NCBI GenBank assembly: GCA_013813955.1
Contig: JACCQW010000315.1
Coordinates: 1-7,732, forward strand
Length of the DNA: 7,732 nucleotides
Direction of reading: 5' to 3'
Source of the DNA: Solirubrobacterales bacterium
Lineage (GTDB): Bacteria; Actinomycetota; Thermoleophilia; Solirubrobacterales; Solirubrobacteraceae
The stretch's first letter is position 1. Every line of letters begins with the position of its first letter. Positions 1 through 6,475 of this stretch are shown here, piece by piece. The notes beneath the pieces were generated by a model, which was not told the DNA's origin, did no database searches, and saw nothing but the letters and a program-made list of their open reading frames with translations. Both the position numbers and the translations under genes were made by a program.

Positions 1-63
1 CTCGACACCCTCGGTGTCGGGTAGCGAGAAGGCGGGGGCGGGATCACCGAGTGCGAAGGCCAT
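1..63 (-). CDS. Thioredoxin-fold / AhpC-TSA-like redoxin, N-terminal 21 codons only
   Basis: Read on the minus strand, an ATG at 63-61 opens a frame that stays open to the window edge. It begins MAFALGDPAPAFSLPDTEG. The pattern GDPAPxFxLPDTxG is typical of the extreme N-terminus of peroxiredoxins (AhpC/TSA, Bcp) and related thioredoxin-fold proteins, just before the first strand of the fold. The peroxidatic cysteine region lies outside the window, so peroxidase and thiol-disulfide reductase families cannot be told apart. No strong Shine-Dalgarno sequence is visible upstream of the ATG. The gene is divergent from tRNA-His, and the 42 bp between them must hold both sets of start signals. The fragment is too short for a firm family call. 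Confidence 0.55.
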   Translation of the reverse strand, partial: MAFALGDPAPAFSLPDTEGVE

Positions 64-87
64 GCGCGATGGTGTACCACCCGCTGC

Positions 88-93
88 TAGATT
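88..93 (+). promoter_or_regulatory. Possible -10 box for tRNA-His
   Basis: TAGATT matches the TATAAT consensus at 4 of 6 positions, including the key first, second and last bases. It ends 12 nt before the mature tRNA 5' end, a reasonable distance for a stable RNA promoter. I see no good -35 element at the expected spacing, so this is a weak call. Confidence 0.25.
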
Positions 94-105
94 CAACCCC
101 CGCAC

Positions 106-179
106 GGTGGGCGTAGCTCAGCTGGTAGAGCTCCTGGTTGTGGTCCAGGCGGTCGGGGGTTCGAGTCCCCTCGCTCACC
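106..179 (+). tRNA. tRNA-His (anticodon GTG)
   Basis: A full cloverleaf can be drawn. The acceptor stem 107-113 pairs with 172-178 (one G-U). The D stem is 116-119 with 128-131. The anticodon stem is 133-137 with 145-149, and the loop TTGTGGT holds anticodon GTG at 140-142. The T stem is 155-159 with 167-171 around the loop TTCGAGT. The G at 106 can pair with the discriminator C at 179. This extra G-1:C73 pair is the identity mark of bacterial tRNA-His and confirms the assignment. The CCA tail is not encoded (CCT follows). The gene stands alone and is intact, so any element integrated here did not destroy it. Confidence 0.96.
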
Positions 180-185
180 CTGTCA

Positions 186-211
186 GGAGGCCTCGCAGAT
201 GCGGGGCTTCT
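186..211 (+). terminator. Hairpin downstream of tRNA-His, probable terminator
   Basis: Bases 186-196 pair with 201-211 around the loop AGAT, giving 11 continuous pairs, of which several are G-U. The stem starts 7 nt after the tRNA 3' end and is followed by TGTGTGT rather than a clean T-run. The position directly behind a tRNA gene suggests a terminator or a 3'-processing barrier. The weak tail makes intrinsic termination uncertain. Confidence 0.5.
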
Positions 212-251
212 GTGTGTCGAGGATCGCCCGCGCCGGGATCGGGCGGTGCGC

Positions 252-273
252 GAGGCATCAATGAGGCATCAAT
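252..273. repeat. Perfect 11-bp tandem duplication (GAGGCATCAAT x2)
   Basis: GAGGCATCAAT occurs at 252-262 and again at 263-273 with no gap and no mismatch. It lies in the 252-nt stretch between the tRNA and mod, which otherwise holds no gene I can support. It could be a replication slip, a binding site for a regulator, or a relic of an integration event beside the tRNA. Nothing in the sequence decides between these. Confidence 0.8.
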
Positions 274-320
274 TTGTCGAACGAAGCGCGGTGTCGCGCG
301 CTGCGATCCGCGGGCGCTCG

Positions 321-326
321 TAGGAT
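321..326 (+). promoter_or_regulatory. Possible -10 box for the mod-res operon
   Basis: TAGGAT is a good actinobacterial -10 hexamer (TAnnnT). It would start transcription near 333 and leave a leader of about 100 nt before mod. There is no convincing -35 hexamer 16-19 nt upstream, where the sequence is GC-rich. It is the best candidate in the tRNA-mod gap, but it is only a pattern match. Confidence 0.25.
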
Positions 327-431
327 CGGGACCGTGCCGACGACCCGAGGAACACGCGCGCGCACCGGGGGAAGAACGACCGGCGAGTTCACGCGCGAGC
401 TCGCGCCGAGGGTTGTATTGGGGGGCTCCGC

Positions 432-2561
432 GTGTCGCGCCTGAGCAATCTCCTCCGCCAGGTCGGGCAGAAAGACCCTCAGCTGGCTGCCGACCTTGCG
501 CACGAGGTCAAGGCGCTGAGCCAGCGTCGCCAGTTCGGGCTGAACTTCGAGCGCCACACGCCGGAGACCGTCGAGCTCTACGGTCGTCCGATCCGCAAGG
601 GCGACAAGGTCCGCTTCCTCGCGCCTCGCGGCGAGTCGCCCAGTAGCGTCGAGCGGACCCTCTGGAAGGTCGTCGCCATTGCGCGCAACGACGGCGTGAG
701 CATGGCGAAGCTCGTGCCGGCAGAGCCGATCGCGCCCGCGGTCAGCCCGGTCGAACGCGCCGTCGAGGACCTCGTCGTCGTCGCCGAATTCCGCGACCCG
801 ATCTATCCGGGGCTCGTGTCGACCGACAAGGTCGAGCGCGGCGGCGACAAGCCCTTCCACACCGTCATCAACGCCGAGAACTTCCACGCGCTCCAGCTCT
901 TGCTCTACACGCACGAGGGCAAGGTCGACGCGATCTACGTGGACCCTCCGTACAACAACCGCGAGAAGTCGTGGAAGTACAACAACGACTACGTCGACAC
1001 CGACGACGCCTATCGCCACTCCAAGTGGCTCGCGTTCATGGAGCGTCGGCTGAAGCTCGCGCGGCGACTGTTGAATCCCGAGGACTCGGTTCTCATCGTC
1101 ACGATCGACGAGAACGAGTACCTGCGGCTCGGACTGCTGCTTCAGCAGACGTTCCCGGACGCGGAGTTGCAGATGGTTTCGTCCGTCATCAACCCGAAAG
1201 GGACGGCGCGCACGACGTACTTCTCGCGCACGGACGAGTTCATCTTCGTGCTCTTCTTCGGAGCCGCGTCTGTGCCCAACGTCACTGCCGGTGGCGATGC
1301 ACGCGAGGTCCGTTGGCGGTACCTCCGACGCACCGACGTCGAATCCCGGCGCGGAACGACCAAGGGCGGGCCGGCGCAGTTCTATCCGATCTACATCGAG
1401 ACCGAGACTGGACGCGTTGCCAAGATTGGGGACCCCCTTGCGCCCGACGACGACCGGCACTCCGTGCCTGACGCCCCGGGTTGCGTGGCCGTGTTCCCGA
1501 TACGCGAGCAGGACGGCATGGAGATGAACTGGGGGCTCACGGGTCCGAGCCTGAGGAAGGCTCTCGAGCAGGGGTACGTTCGAGCGTCGAAGACCGCTGG
1601 GTCGGAGCTGCAGCCGTACGTCTTCTCCTACCTGACGGGCCCCTCAATCGGGAAGGTCGAGCGGGGCGAGCTGGTGAAGGAGGGGCGAAGAGAGGACGGA
1701 TCCTGGATCGTGATGCTGCCCTCCGGGAAGGCATCGCGGCCAACGACTACCTGGCGCGAGAAGAGCCACGATGCAGGCGCGTACGGGACGACGCTGCTGC
1801 GACAGCTGATTCCGGATCGCAAGTTCCCCTTCCCGAAGGCGCTCTACGCCGTCGAGGACGTGTTGCGCCTCTTCGTGCGAGACAAGCCCGACGCCGTCGT
1901 TGTCGACTTCTTTGGTGGCTCCGGCACCACGACCCACGCGGTCATGCGTCTGAACAAGCAGGACGATGGCCACCGTCGATCGATCTGCGTGACGAACAAC
2001 GAAGTGTCCTCGGAGGAACAGAAGGAGCTGCGCGAGAAACGCCTTCGTCCGGGCGACTCCGAATGGGAGGCGCTCGGTATCTGCGACTACATCACCAAGC
2101 CGAGGATCACCGCCGCGGTCACAGGTCGGACGCCGGAGGGCGCTCCGGTCAGTGGGGAGTACAAGTTCGTCGACGAGTTCCCGATGGCCGACGGCTTCGA
2201 GGAGAACGTCGAGTTCTTCACGATGACCTACGAGGCGCCGCGGGCCGTCGCGCACCACCGATCATTCGAGGCGGTCGCGCCGCTGCTCTGGCTGCTGGCC
2301 GGCGCGCGCGGGAGCCGCATCGAGACCCCGACGGACAACTTCGCCGTTGCCGATGCGTACGCAGTCCTTTTCGATACCGACTGCTCCGGGGAGTTCCTCG
2401 CGGCGCTGCACGGCGCCGCTGGGGTGCGGACGGCGTTCATCGTGACTGACGACGATCGAGCGTTCCAGATGGTCTGCTCGGAACTGCCCGCAGGGGTCGA
2501 GGCGGTGCGGCTCTACTCGTCGTACCTCACGAACTTCACGATCAACACCGGGCGGGAGTGA
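432..2561 (+). CDS. mod: Type III-like restriction-modification DNA adenine methyltransferase (Mod)
   Basis: This 709-aa protein should transfer a methyl group from S-adenosylmethionine to adenine N6 and supply DNA recognition for the partner Res. The catalytic motif IV, DPPYNN, is at residues 171-176. The SAM-binding motif I, DFFGGSGTTTHA, is at 492-503. Motif IV before motif I is the beta-class order found in type III Mod proteins, and DPPY favours N6-adenine over N4-cytosine. The roughly 240 residues between about 250 and 470 are the expected place of the target-recognition domain. The N-terminus (NLLRQV at 6-11, FGLNFERH at 35-42) and a C-terminal domain of about 100 residues (LLWLLAG near 620, ending in FTINTGRE) match, as I remember them, actinobacterial methyltransferases paired with DEAH helicases. 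The GTG start at 432 follows a G-run at 420-425 that can serve as a ribosome site. No upstream in-frame alternative fits better. It forms an operon with res, 6 nt downstream. All key motifs are intact. Confidence 0.93.
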   Translation: MSRLSNLLRQVGQKDPQLAADLAHEVKALSQRRQFGLNFERHTPETVELYGRPIRKGDKVRFLAPRGESPSSVERTLWKVVAIARNDGVSMAKLVPAEPIAPAVSPVERAVEDLVVVAEFRDPIYPGLVSTDKVERGGDKPFHTVINAENFHALQLLLYTHEGKVDAIYVDPPYNNREKSWKYNNDYVDTDDAYRHSKWLAFMERRLKLARRLLNPEDSVLIVTIDENEYLRLGLLLQQTFPDAELQMVSSVINPKGTARTTYFSRTDEFIFVLFFGAASVPNVTAGGDAREVRWRYLRRTDVESRRGTTKGGPAQFYPIYIETETGRVAKIGDPLAPDDDRHSVPDAPGCVAVFPIREQDGMEMNWGLTGPSLRKALEQGYVRASKTAGSELQPYVFSYLTGPSIGKVERGELVKEGRREDGSWIVMLPSGKASRPTTTWREKSHDAGAYGTTLLRQLIPDRKFPFPKALYAVEDVLRLFVRDKPDAVVVDFFGGSGTTTHAVMRLNKQDDGHRRSICVTNNEVSSEEQKELREKRLRPGDSEWEALGICDYITKPRITAAVTGRTPEGAPVSGEYKFVDEFPMADGFEENVEFFTMTYEAPRAVAHHRSFEAVAPLLWLLAGARGSRIETPTDNFAVADAYAVLFDTDCSGEFLAALHGAAGVRTAFIVTDDDRAFQMVCSELPAGVEAVRLYSSYLTNFTINTGRE

Positions 2562-2567
2562 CGGCGG

Positions 2568-5159
2568 ATGCGGTTCGGGCTCAAGGACTACCAAGTCGAT
2601 GCCGTCGGCGACGTGCTCAATCGTCTCGTCCGTGCTCGGGATGACTGGCATCGGCACAGAGAGCCATCGGCGTTCTCGTTGACGGCCACCACGGGCGCCG
2701 GCAAGACGGTGATGGCCGCCGCGGTCATCGAGGCACTGTTCGACGGCGACAGCGACTACGACTTCGCGGCAGAGCCCAGCGCGGCCGTGCTCTGGTTCAC
2801 CGACGACCCGTCGCTCAACGAGCAGACGCGCTTCAAGCTGATCGAGGCGAGCGACCGGATCGCCGGCTCACGCCTCGTCGTGATCGAGAACACCTTCAAC
2901 CAGGAGAAGCTCGATCCCGGCCGCGTGTACTTCCTCAACGCGCAGAAGCTCTCGAAGAACTCGCTGCTCGTGAAAGGGGCGCCGCAGGACGAGCTCGACG
3001 GCTTCGACGCGAGCGCGCCACCCGATGCGCGGCAGTTCACGTTCTGGGACACGCTGCGCAACACGATCGGGGACGAGCACCTCACGCTCTACGTGATCCT
3101 CGACGAGGCGCACCGAGGGATGAAGGCGCGGTCCAGGCAGGACCGGGCGGAGAAGCAGACGACGGTGAAGCGTCTGATCAATGGCGCGAACGGCCTGCCT
3201 GCGGTGCCCGTCGTGTGGGGGATCTCGGCGACCGTAAAGCGGTTCGACGACGCGATGGCGGAGGCCGAAGGTCGCACGCGATATGCGTCGGTGGTCGTCG
3301 ACCCCGCGCGCGTGCAGGAGTCCGGCTTGTTGAAGGACGACATCCGCCTGGACTTCCCGGCCGAGACCGGACGGTTCGACACCGTGCTGCTCAAGCGCGC
3401 CACGAGGAAGGTCGTCGACTCGACGACACTGTGGCGAGAGTACGCGGAGGCACAGGACCCGCCGGTTGATCCGGTGGCGCCGCTGCTCGTCGTCCAGGTC
3501 CCCAACACGCCGTCCGACGAGCTGCTGCTTGCCGCGCTCGCCACGATCCGCGATGCATGGCCCCACCTTCCGCACGACGCGATCGCGCACGTGTTCGGCG
3601 AGCACACGACGCTCGAGCTCGGCGCCGACGTGATTCCGTACGTGAGCCCGGAGACTGTGCAGGACCGTCCGCATATCCGGGTGCTGTTCGCCAAGGACGC
3701 GATCTCGACAGGGTGGGACTGCCCGCGCGCGGAGGTGCTCGTGTCGTTCCGGCCGGCGAGCGACCACACCCACATCACGCAGCTGCTCGGGCGCATGGTG
3801 CGCACGCCGCTGGCCCGCCGCATTCCCGGCAACGACCGTCTGAACTCGGTGGAGTGCGTGCTGCCGCACTTCAACCGCAAGACCGCCACCGATGTCGCCG
3901 AGGTGCTGCTCGGCAAGCGAGCGGACGAGGACGACGGGACCGGCGGGACCGGCGGCGGCGGTGGTCGCCGTGTCCTCGTCTCGGCCGTCGACATGCAGGT
4001 CAACGCCGCGATCCCGGCACACGTCTGGGAGGCGTTCGACCGGCTCCCGTCGCAGACGCTGCCGCGGAAGGCAGCCAAGCCCGTGAAGCGACTCAGCGCG
4101 CTCGCGCAAGCGCTCTCCCGTGACGCGCTGCGGCCCCACGCGCGCAAGGACGCCTACGGCGAGTTGTTCGGCGTGCTCGACGGACTCGCCGCCCGCTACA
4201 AGGACAAGATCGAGGAGGCGAGCTACGCGATCCTCGAGGTCGAAGGCGAGACGCTCGTCGCGACCGTCGGCTCGGACAGTGCCGCAACGCCCGAGAAGTT
4301 CACCGAGATCGCCGACGACCGCTCGGTCGAGGCGGACTTCAAGTCAGCCGGCCGCGTGCTCTCACCCGACGTTGCGCGCAAGTACGCCGACCACGTCGCC
4401 GTCGCGACCGAGGACGACGACGGCCTCTTCGACGCGCACGTCAGGGTGGCCGCGCTCGCGAAGATCGACGGCGTCCAGGCAGAGCTCGATCGCGCCGCTG
4501 ACGCGCTCGCCAGGTCGTGGATCGACGAGTACCGCGTGTCGATCAAGGGGCTTGCCGACGAGCGACGCGCCGTCTACGACGAGGTCATCGCCATGTCACG
4601 CGAGCCGCAGCGCATCGAGATCCTGCGCCCGCGCGTGCGAGCAGAGGAGACCGAGGACGGCGACGGCAACCTGCTGCCGACGAGAGCCGGACACCTCATG
4701 GCGGCGGAGAACGGCGAGTTCCCGATCGGCGCGCTCAACGCTCGGGAGCGGCGCGTCCTGGAAGCCGAGATGGCGCGCGCCGACTTCCTGGCGTGGTACC
4801 GCAACCCGGGCCGCGCATCGGAGGACTCGCTGGCGATCGCCTACGAGGACGGCAAGGGCAACTGGCGGCGGATGTGCCCCGACTTCGTGTTCTTCCACGG
4901 CGACGAGCACAGCGTCCGCGTCTCTATCGTCGACCCGCACGGCTTCCATCTCGGGGACGCGCTCTCGAAGCTGCGGGGCCTGGCCGACTACGCCGAGCAG
5001 TACGCCGCCGAGTTCCATCGGATCGAGTCGGTCGCCGAGATCAAGGGCGGGACGCCGCGCGTCCTCGACCTCAAGGAGGCGGCGGTCCGCGACGCGATTC
5101 GCGCCGCCGGCGACGCCGAGGCGCTGTACGTGAGCGGCATCGCCAGGGACTACCTCTGA
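2568..5159 (+). CDS. res: Type III-like restriction enzyme, DEAH helicase plus C-terminal nuclease (Res)
   Basis: This 863-aa protein is a superfamily 2 helicase/translocase that should act in complex with Mod to cut unmethylated DNA in an ATP-dependent way. Visible helicase motifs are Walker A TTGAGKT (41-47), DEAH (179-182), SAT (220-222), motif V STGWDCPRA (380-388) and motif VI QLLGRMVRT (405-413). A glycine-rich linker (about 457-466) follows the helicase core. A middle region of about 250 residues leads to a C-terminal nuclease-like domain. There, PD at 771-772 is followed 17 residues later by D789-P-H791-G, where EcoP15I-type enzymes have ExK. It is somewhat shorter than EcoP15I Res (near 970 aa). 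The ATG at 2568 is preceded by GGGCGGGAG at about 2550-2558, inside the end of mod, so translation is probably coupled. No frameshift is seen. Helicase function is near certain; cleavage activity is inferred. Confidence 0.92.
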   Translation: MRFGLKDYQVDAVGDVLNRLVRARDDWHRHREPSAFSLTATTGAGKTVMAAAVIEALFDGDSDYDFAAEPSAAVLWFTDDPSLNEQTRFKLIEASDRIAGSRLVVIENTFNQEKLDPGRVYFLNAQKLSKNSLLVKGAPQDELDGFDASAPPDARQFTFWDTLRNTIGDEHLTLYVILDEAHRGMKARSRQDRAEKQTTVKRLINGANGLPAVPVVWGISATVKRFDDAMAEAEGRTRYASVVVDPARVQESGLLKDDIRLDFPAETGRFDTVLLKRATRKVVDSTTLWREYAEAQDPPVDPVAPLLVVQVPNTPSDELLLAALATIRDAWPHLPHDAIAHVFGEHTTLELGADVIPYVSPETVQDRPHIRVLFAKDAISTGWDCPRAEVLVSFRPASDHTHITQLLGRMVRTPLARRIPGNDRLNSVECVLPHFNRKTATDVAEVLLGKRADEDDGTGGTGGGGGRRVLVSAVDMQVNAAIPAHVWEAFDRLPSQTLPRKAAKPVKRLSALAQALSRDALRPHARKDAYGELFGVLDGLAARYKDKIEEASYAILEVEGETLVATVGSDSAATPEKFTEIADDRSVEADFKSAGRVLSPDVARKYADHVAVATEDDDGLFDAHVRVAALAKIDGVQAELDRAADALARSWIDEYRVSIKGLADERRAVYDEVIAMSREPQRIEILRPRVRAEETEDGDGNLLPTRAGHLMAAENGEFPIGALNARERRVLEAEMARADFLAWYRNPGRASEDSLAIAYEDGKGNWRRMCPDFVFFHGDEHSVRVSIVDPHGFHLGDALSKLRGLADYAEQYAAEFHRIESVAEIKGGTPRVLDLKEAAVRDAIRAAGDAEALYVSGIARDYL

Positions 5160-5165
5160 CCGCAA

Positions 5166-5183
5166 GCGGCTTAGCAAAGCCGC
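5166..5183 (+). terminator. Perfect 7-bp hairpin just after res
   Basis: GCGGCTT (5166-5172) and AAGCCGC (5177-5183) form a perfect stem with the loop AGCA, starting 6 nt after the res stop codon. This is where an operon terminator would sit. The sequence after it (CTACGCC) lacks a T-run, so termination may be weak or Rho-assisted. The 120 nt that follow, up to the integrase fragment, hold no gene I can support. Confidence 0.5.
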
Positions 5184-5303
5184 CTACGCCGCGACAGCCC
5201 GGACGCGACGCACGCGATCAGGGCCGCTGTGGCGAGATCGCCGATGGTGCCTGGCCTGCCGGTCGGTCCGTCCCTCTCGCCTCGCTGCGCTCGGCATCGC
5301 TGA

Positions 5304-5588
5304 CCACCAGGTCGCCGCCTGAAGCGCTACAAGGCAGCCGCGAGGACCGCCGGCATCCGCGACGTCCGCTTCCACGACCTGCGCCACACCTTCGGCACGC
5401 GCATGGCCGCCGCGGGCGTCCCGATGCGCACGCTTCAGGAATGGATGGGCCACCGCGACTACAAGATGGCCCTGACCTACGCCGACTACGCCCCGATCGC
5501 GCACGAACGCGAGCTGGTCGAGGCGGGCGTTCGGTGGCGTGCGACCATAGGAGACGCCACAGACACCCCCAACATCACGAAGCAATGA
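5304..5588 (+). pseudogene. Tyrosine recombinase (phage-type integrase), C-terminal remnant
   Basis: This frame is closed upstream by a TGA at 5301-5303. Integrase-like sequence starts near 5316 (RLKRYKAAARTAGIRDVRF) and runs to the TGA at 5586-5588. It keeps the second half of the catalytic domain. The HxxR box is in HDLRHTFGTRM (5373-5405), followed by the downstream conserved GH in WMGHRD and the likely nucleophile tyrosine in TYADYAP. Everything N-terminal is missing: the core-binding domain and the first catalytic arginine and lysine. A full integrase would be 350-400 aa, and only about 90 codons remain, so it cannot be active alone. An ATG in the fragment (5403) gives a 61-codon frame, but nothing suggests it is a working gene. 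Its stop codon overlaps the ATG of the next gene (ATGA). It marks a past mobile-element insertion and later deletion. Confidence 0.85.
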
Positions 5589-6475
5589 CCGAGGAGACCA
5601 AAACGCAGATCACGCTCACCATCCGGGGCGCTCGCGCCGAGCGTGGCGTCAGCCTGTCCGACTTCGAGTCGTTCATCGAAAGCTTCCTGGCCGCGCTGCG
5701 CGACTACGACCGTGCCGGCCGGGGCGAGCCCACCAAGAAGTCCGGTCATCCCGATCGACGCGCAGAGGCGGTCACGGCGTTCCGGCTCATCGGATTCCAG
5801 ACCGGGAGCGGCATCGCAACGATCGAACCTCAGCTGGTCAGCGCTGACGACAATCAGCTCCTGGTAGGCGAAGTGCCGCTGTCGCTTGAGACGCTTCGCG
5901 CGCTCGCTGACGATCTCGCAGCCGAGCGATCGGTGCCCGAGCCCGTCCTCGATGCGCTCGGCAAGGCGTGCCGCTCGGTCGGGGCGGACGGCTCAGTGGC
6001 GATCGCGATCGGAGACGCAGCCACCGAGCCGATCGTTGTAAACAGCGGTCTGCTCGACCGTGTGACGCTGGCGCGCAACGCCGTCGCGGACGAGGAAGTG
6101 CGGTCCGTCTCGGGCAGGCTTCACCTCCTGGACCTCGAGCCGGACCGTCTCGGGATCCGAACTGCGGGCGGCATCGAGTGGTCGTGCAGGTATCCCGAAG
6201 CGCTCGAAGAGCACGTCAAGAGCCTGCTCGACCGCATCGTCTGGGTCGAGGGGAGCGGCAAGCTGACCAGCCCGCTCCGCGGCTCTATGGCAATCGAGCG
6301 CATCGATCCGGTGGACGTCGAGCAGTCCTCGCTCTTCACCCCCTCGCCCGTCGATGAGGACGAACTGCTCGCTCGTCAAGGGATCGACGCGCCGCAGGGG
6401 CTGGACGCCCTCTCGGACCCCCAATGGGATGACGAGACGGACGACGCCTACCTCGCCGCGCTCCTGAGCAAGTGA
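5585..6475 (+). CDS. Unrecognised 296-aa protein, candidate partner (antitoxin?) of the PIN protein
   Basis: I do not recognise a named family. The ATG at 5585 overlaps the integrase stop as ATGA. The open frame continues far upstream, but those codons lie antiphase to res and the integrase, so 5585 is the start. Three regions can be seen. Residues 8-80 have a strand (TQITLTIRGARAERG), a helix (SDFESFIESFLAALRDYDR) and a strand pair ending in GSGIATIEP. Residues 175-240 (SGRLHLLDLEPDRLGIRT and onward) look like a small beta-barrel. A disordered, acidic tail holds QSSLF (247-251) and ends DDETDDAYLAALLSK. No signal peptide, membrane segment or zinc site is seen, so it is probably cytosolic. 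It ends in a 4-nt GTGA overlap with the PIN gene, implying coupled synthesis. The tight coupling suggests it controls or targets the PIN nuclease. This is inference: it lacks the small AbrB, RHH or Phd folds of usual VapB antitoxins. Confidence 0.85.
   Translation: MTEETKTQITLTIRGARAERGVSLSDFESFIESFLAALRDYDRAGRGEPTKKSGHPDRRAEAVTAFRLIGFQTGSGIATIEPQLVSADDNQLLVGEVPLSLETLRALADDLAAERSVPEPVLDALGKACRSVGADGSVAIAIGDAATEPIVVNSGLLDRVTLARNAVADEEVRSVSGRLHLLDLEPDRLGIRTAGGIEWSCRYPEALEEHVKSLLDRIVWVEGSGKLTSPLRGSMAIERIDPVDVEQSSLFTPSPVDEDELLARQGIDAPQGLDALSDPQWDDETDDAYLAALLSK

Noticed and set aside
14..646. 210-codon plus-strand frame running through tRNA-His and into mod
   Set aside because: It crosses a perfect tRNA cloverleaf and the mod start in another phase. 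Its translation is low-complexity Ala/Arg/Pro.
258..1460. 400-codon open frame on the minus strand opposite mod
   Set aside because: It is antisense to a gene with clear methyltransferase motifs. Long antisense frames arise from GC-rich third positions, and its translation shows no recognisable domain and a biased composition.
2868..4139. 423-codon minus-strand frame opposite res, with a second long one at 3089-4147
   Set aside because: Both lie over the helicase core of res and have Arg/Ser/Val-rich translations without domains. They are shadows of high GC codon use.
5296..5309. tRNA-like 3' end with CCA
   Set aside because: No T-arm or acceptor partner lies upstream, and only about 9 bases resemble the tRNA-His tail with a mismatch. 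As an attachment site it is within chance.
4517..5584. Long upstream extension of the 296-aa gene (open frame starting at 4517)
   Set aside because: It overlaps the C-terminal part of res and the integrase fragment in a different phase and reads as Arg-rich noise. Structured sequence begins only at the ATG at 5585.
5184..5585. 133-codon minus-strand frame across the integrase remnant
   Set aside because: It is antisense to conserved recombinase motifs, has no recognisable domain, and crosses the non-coding junction.
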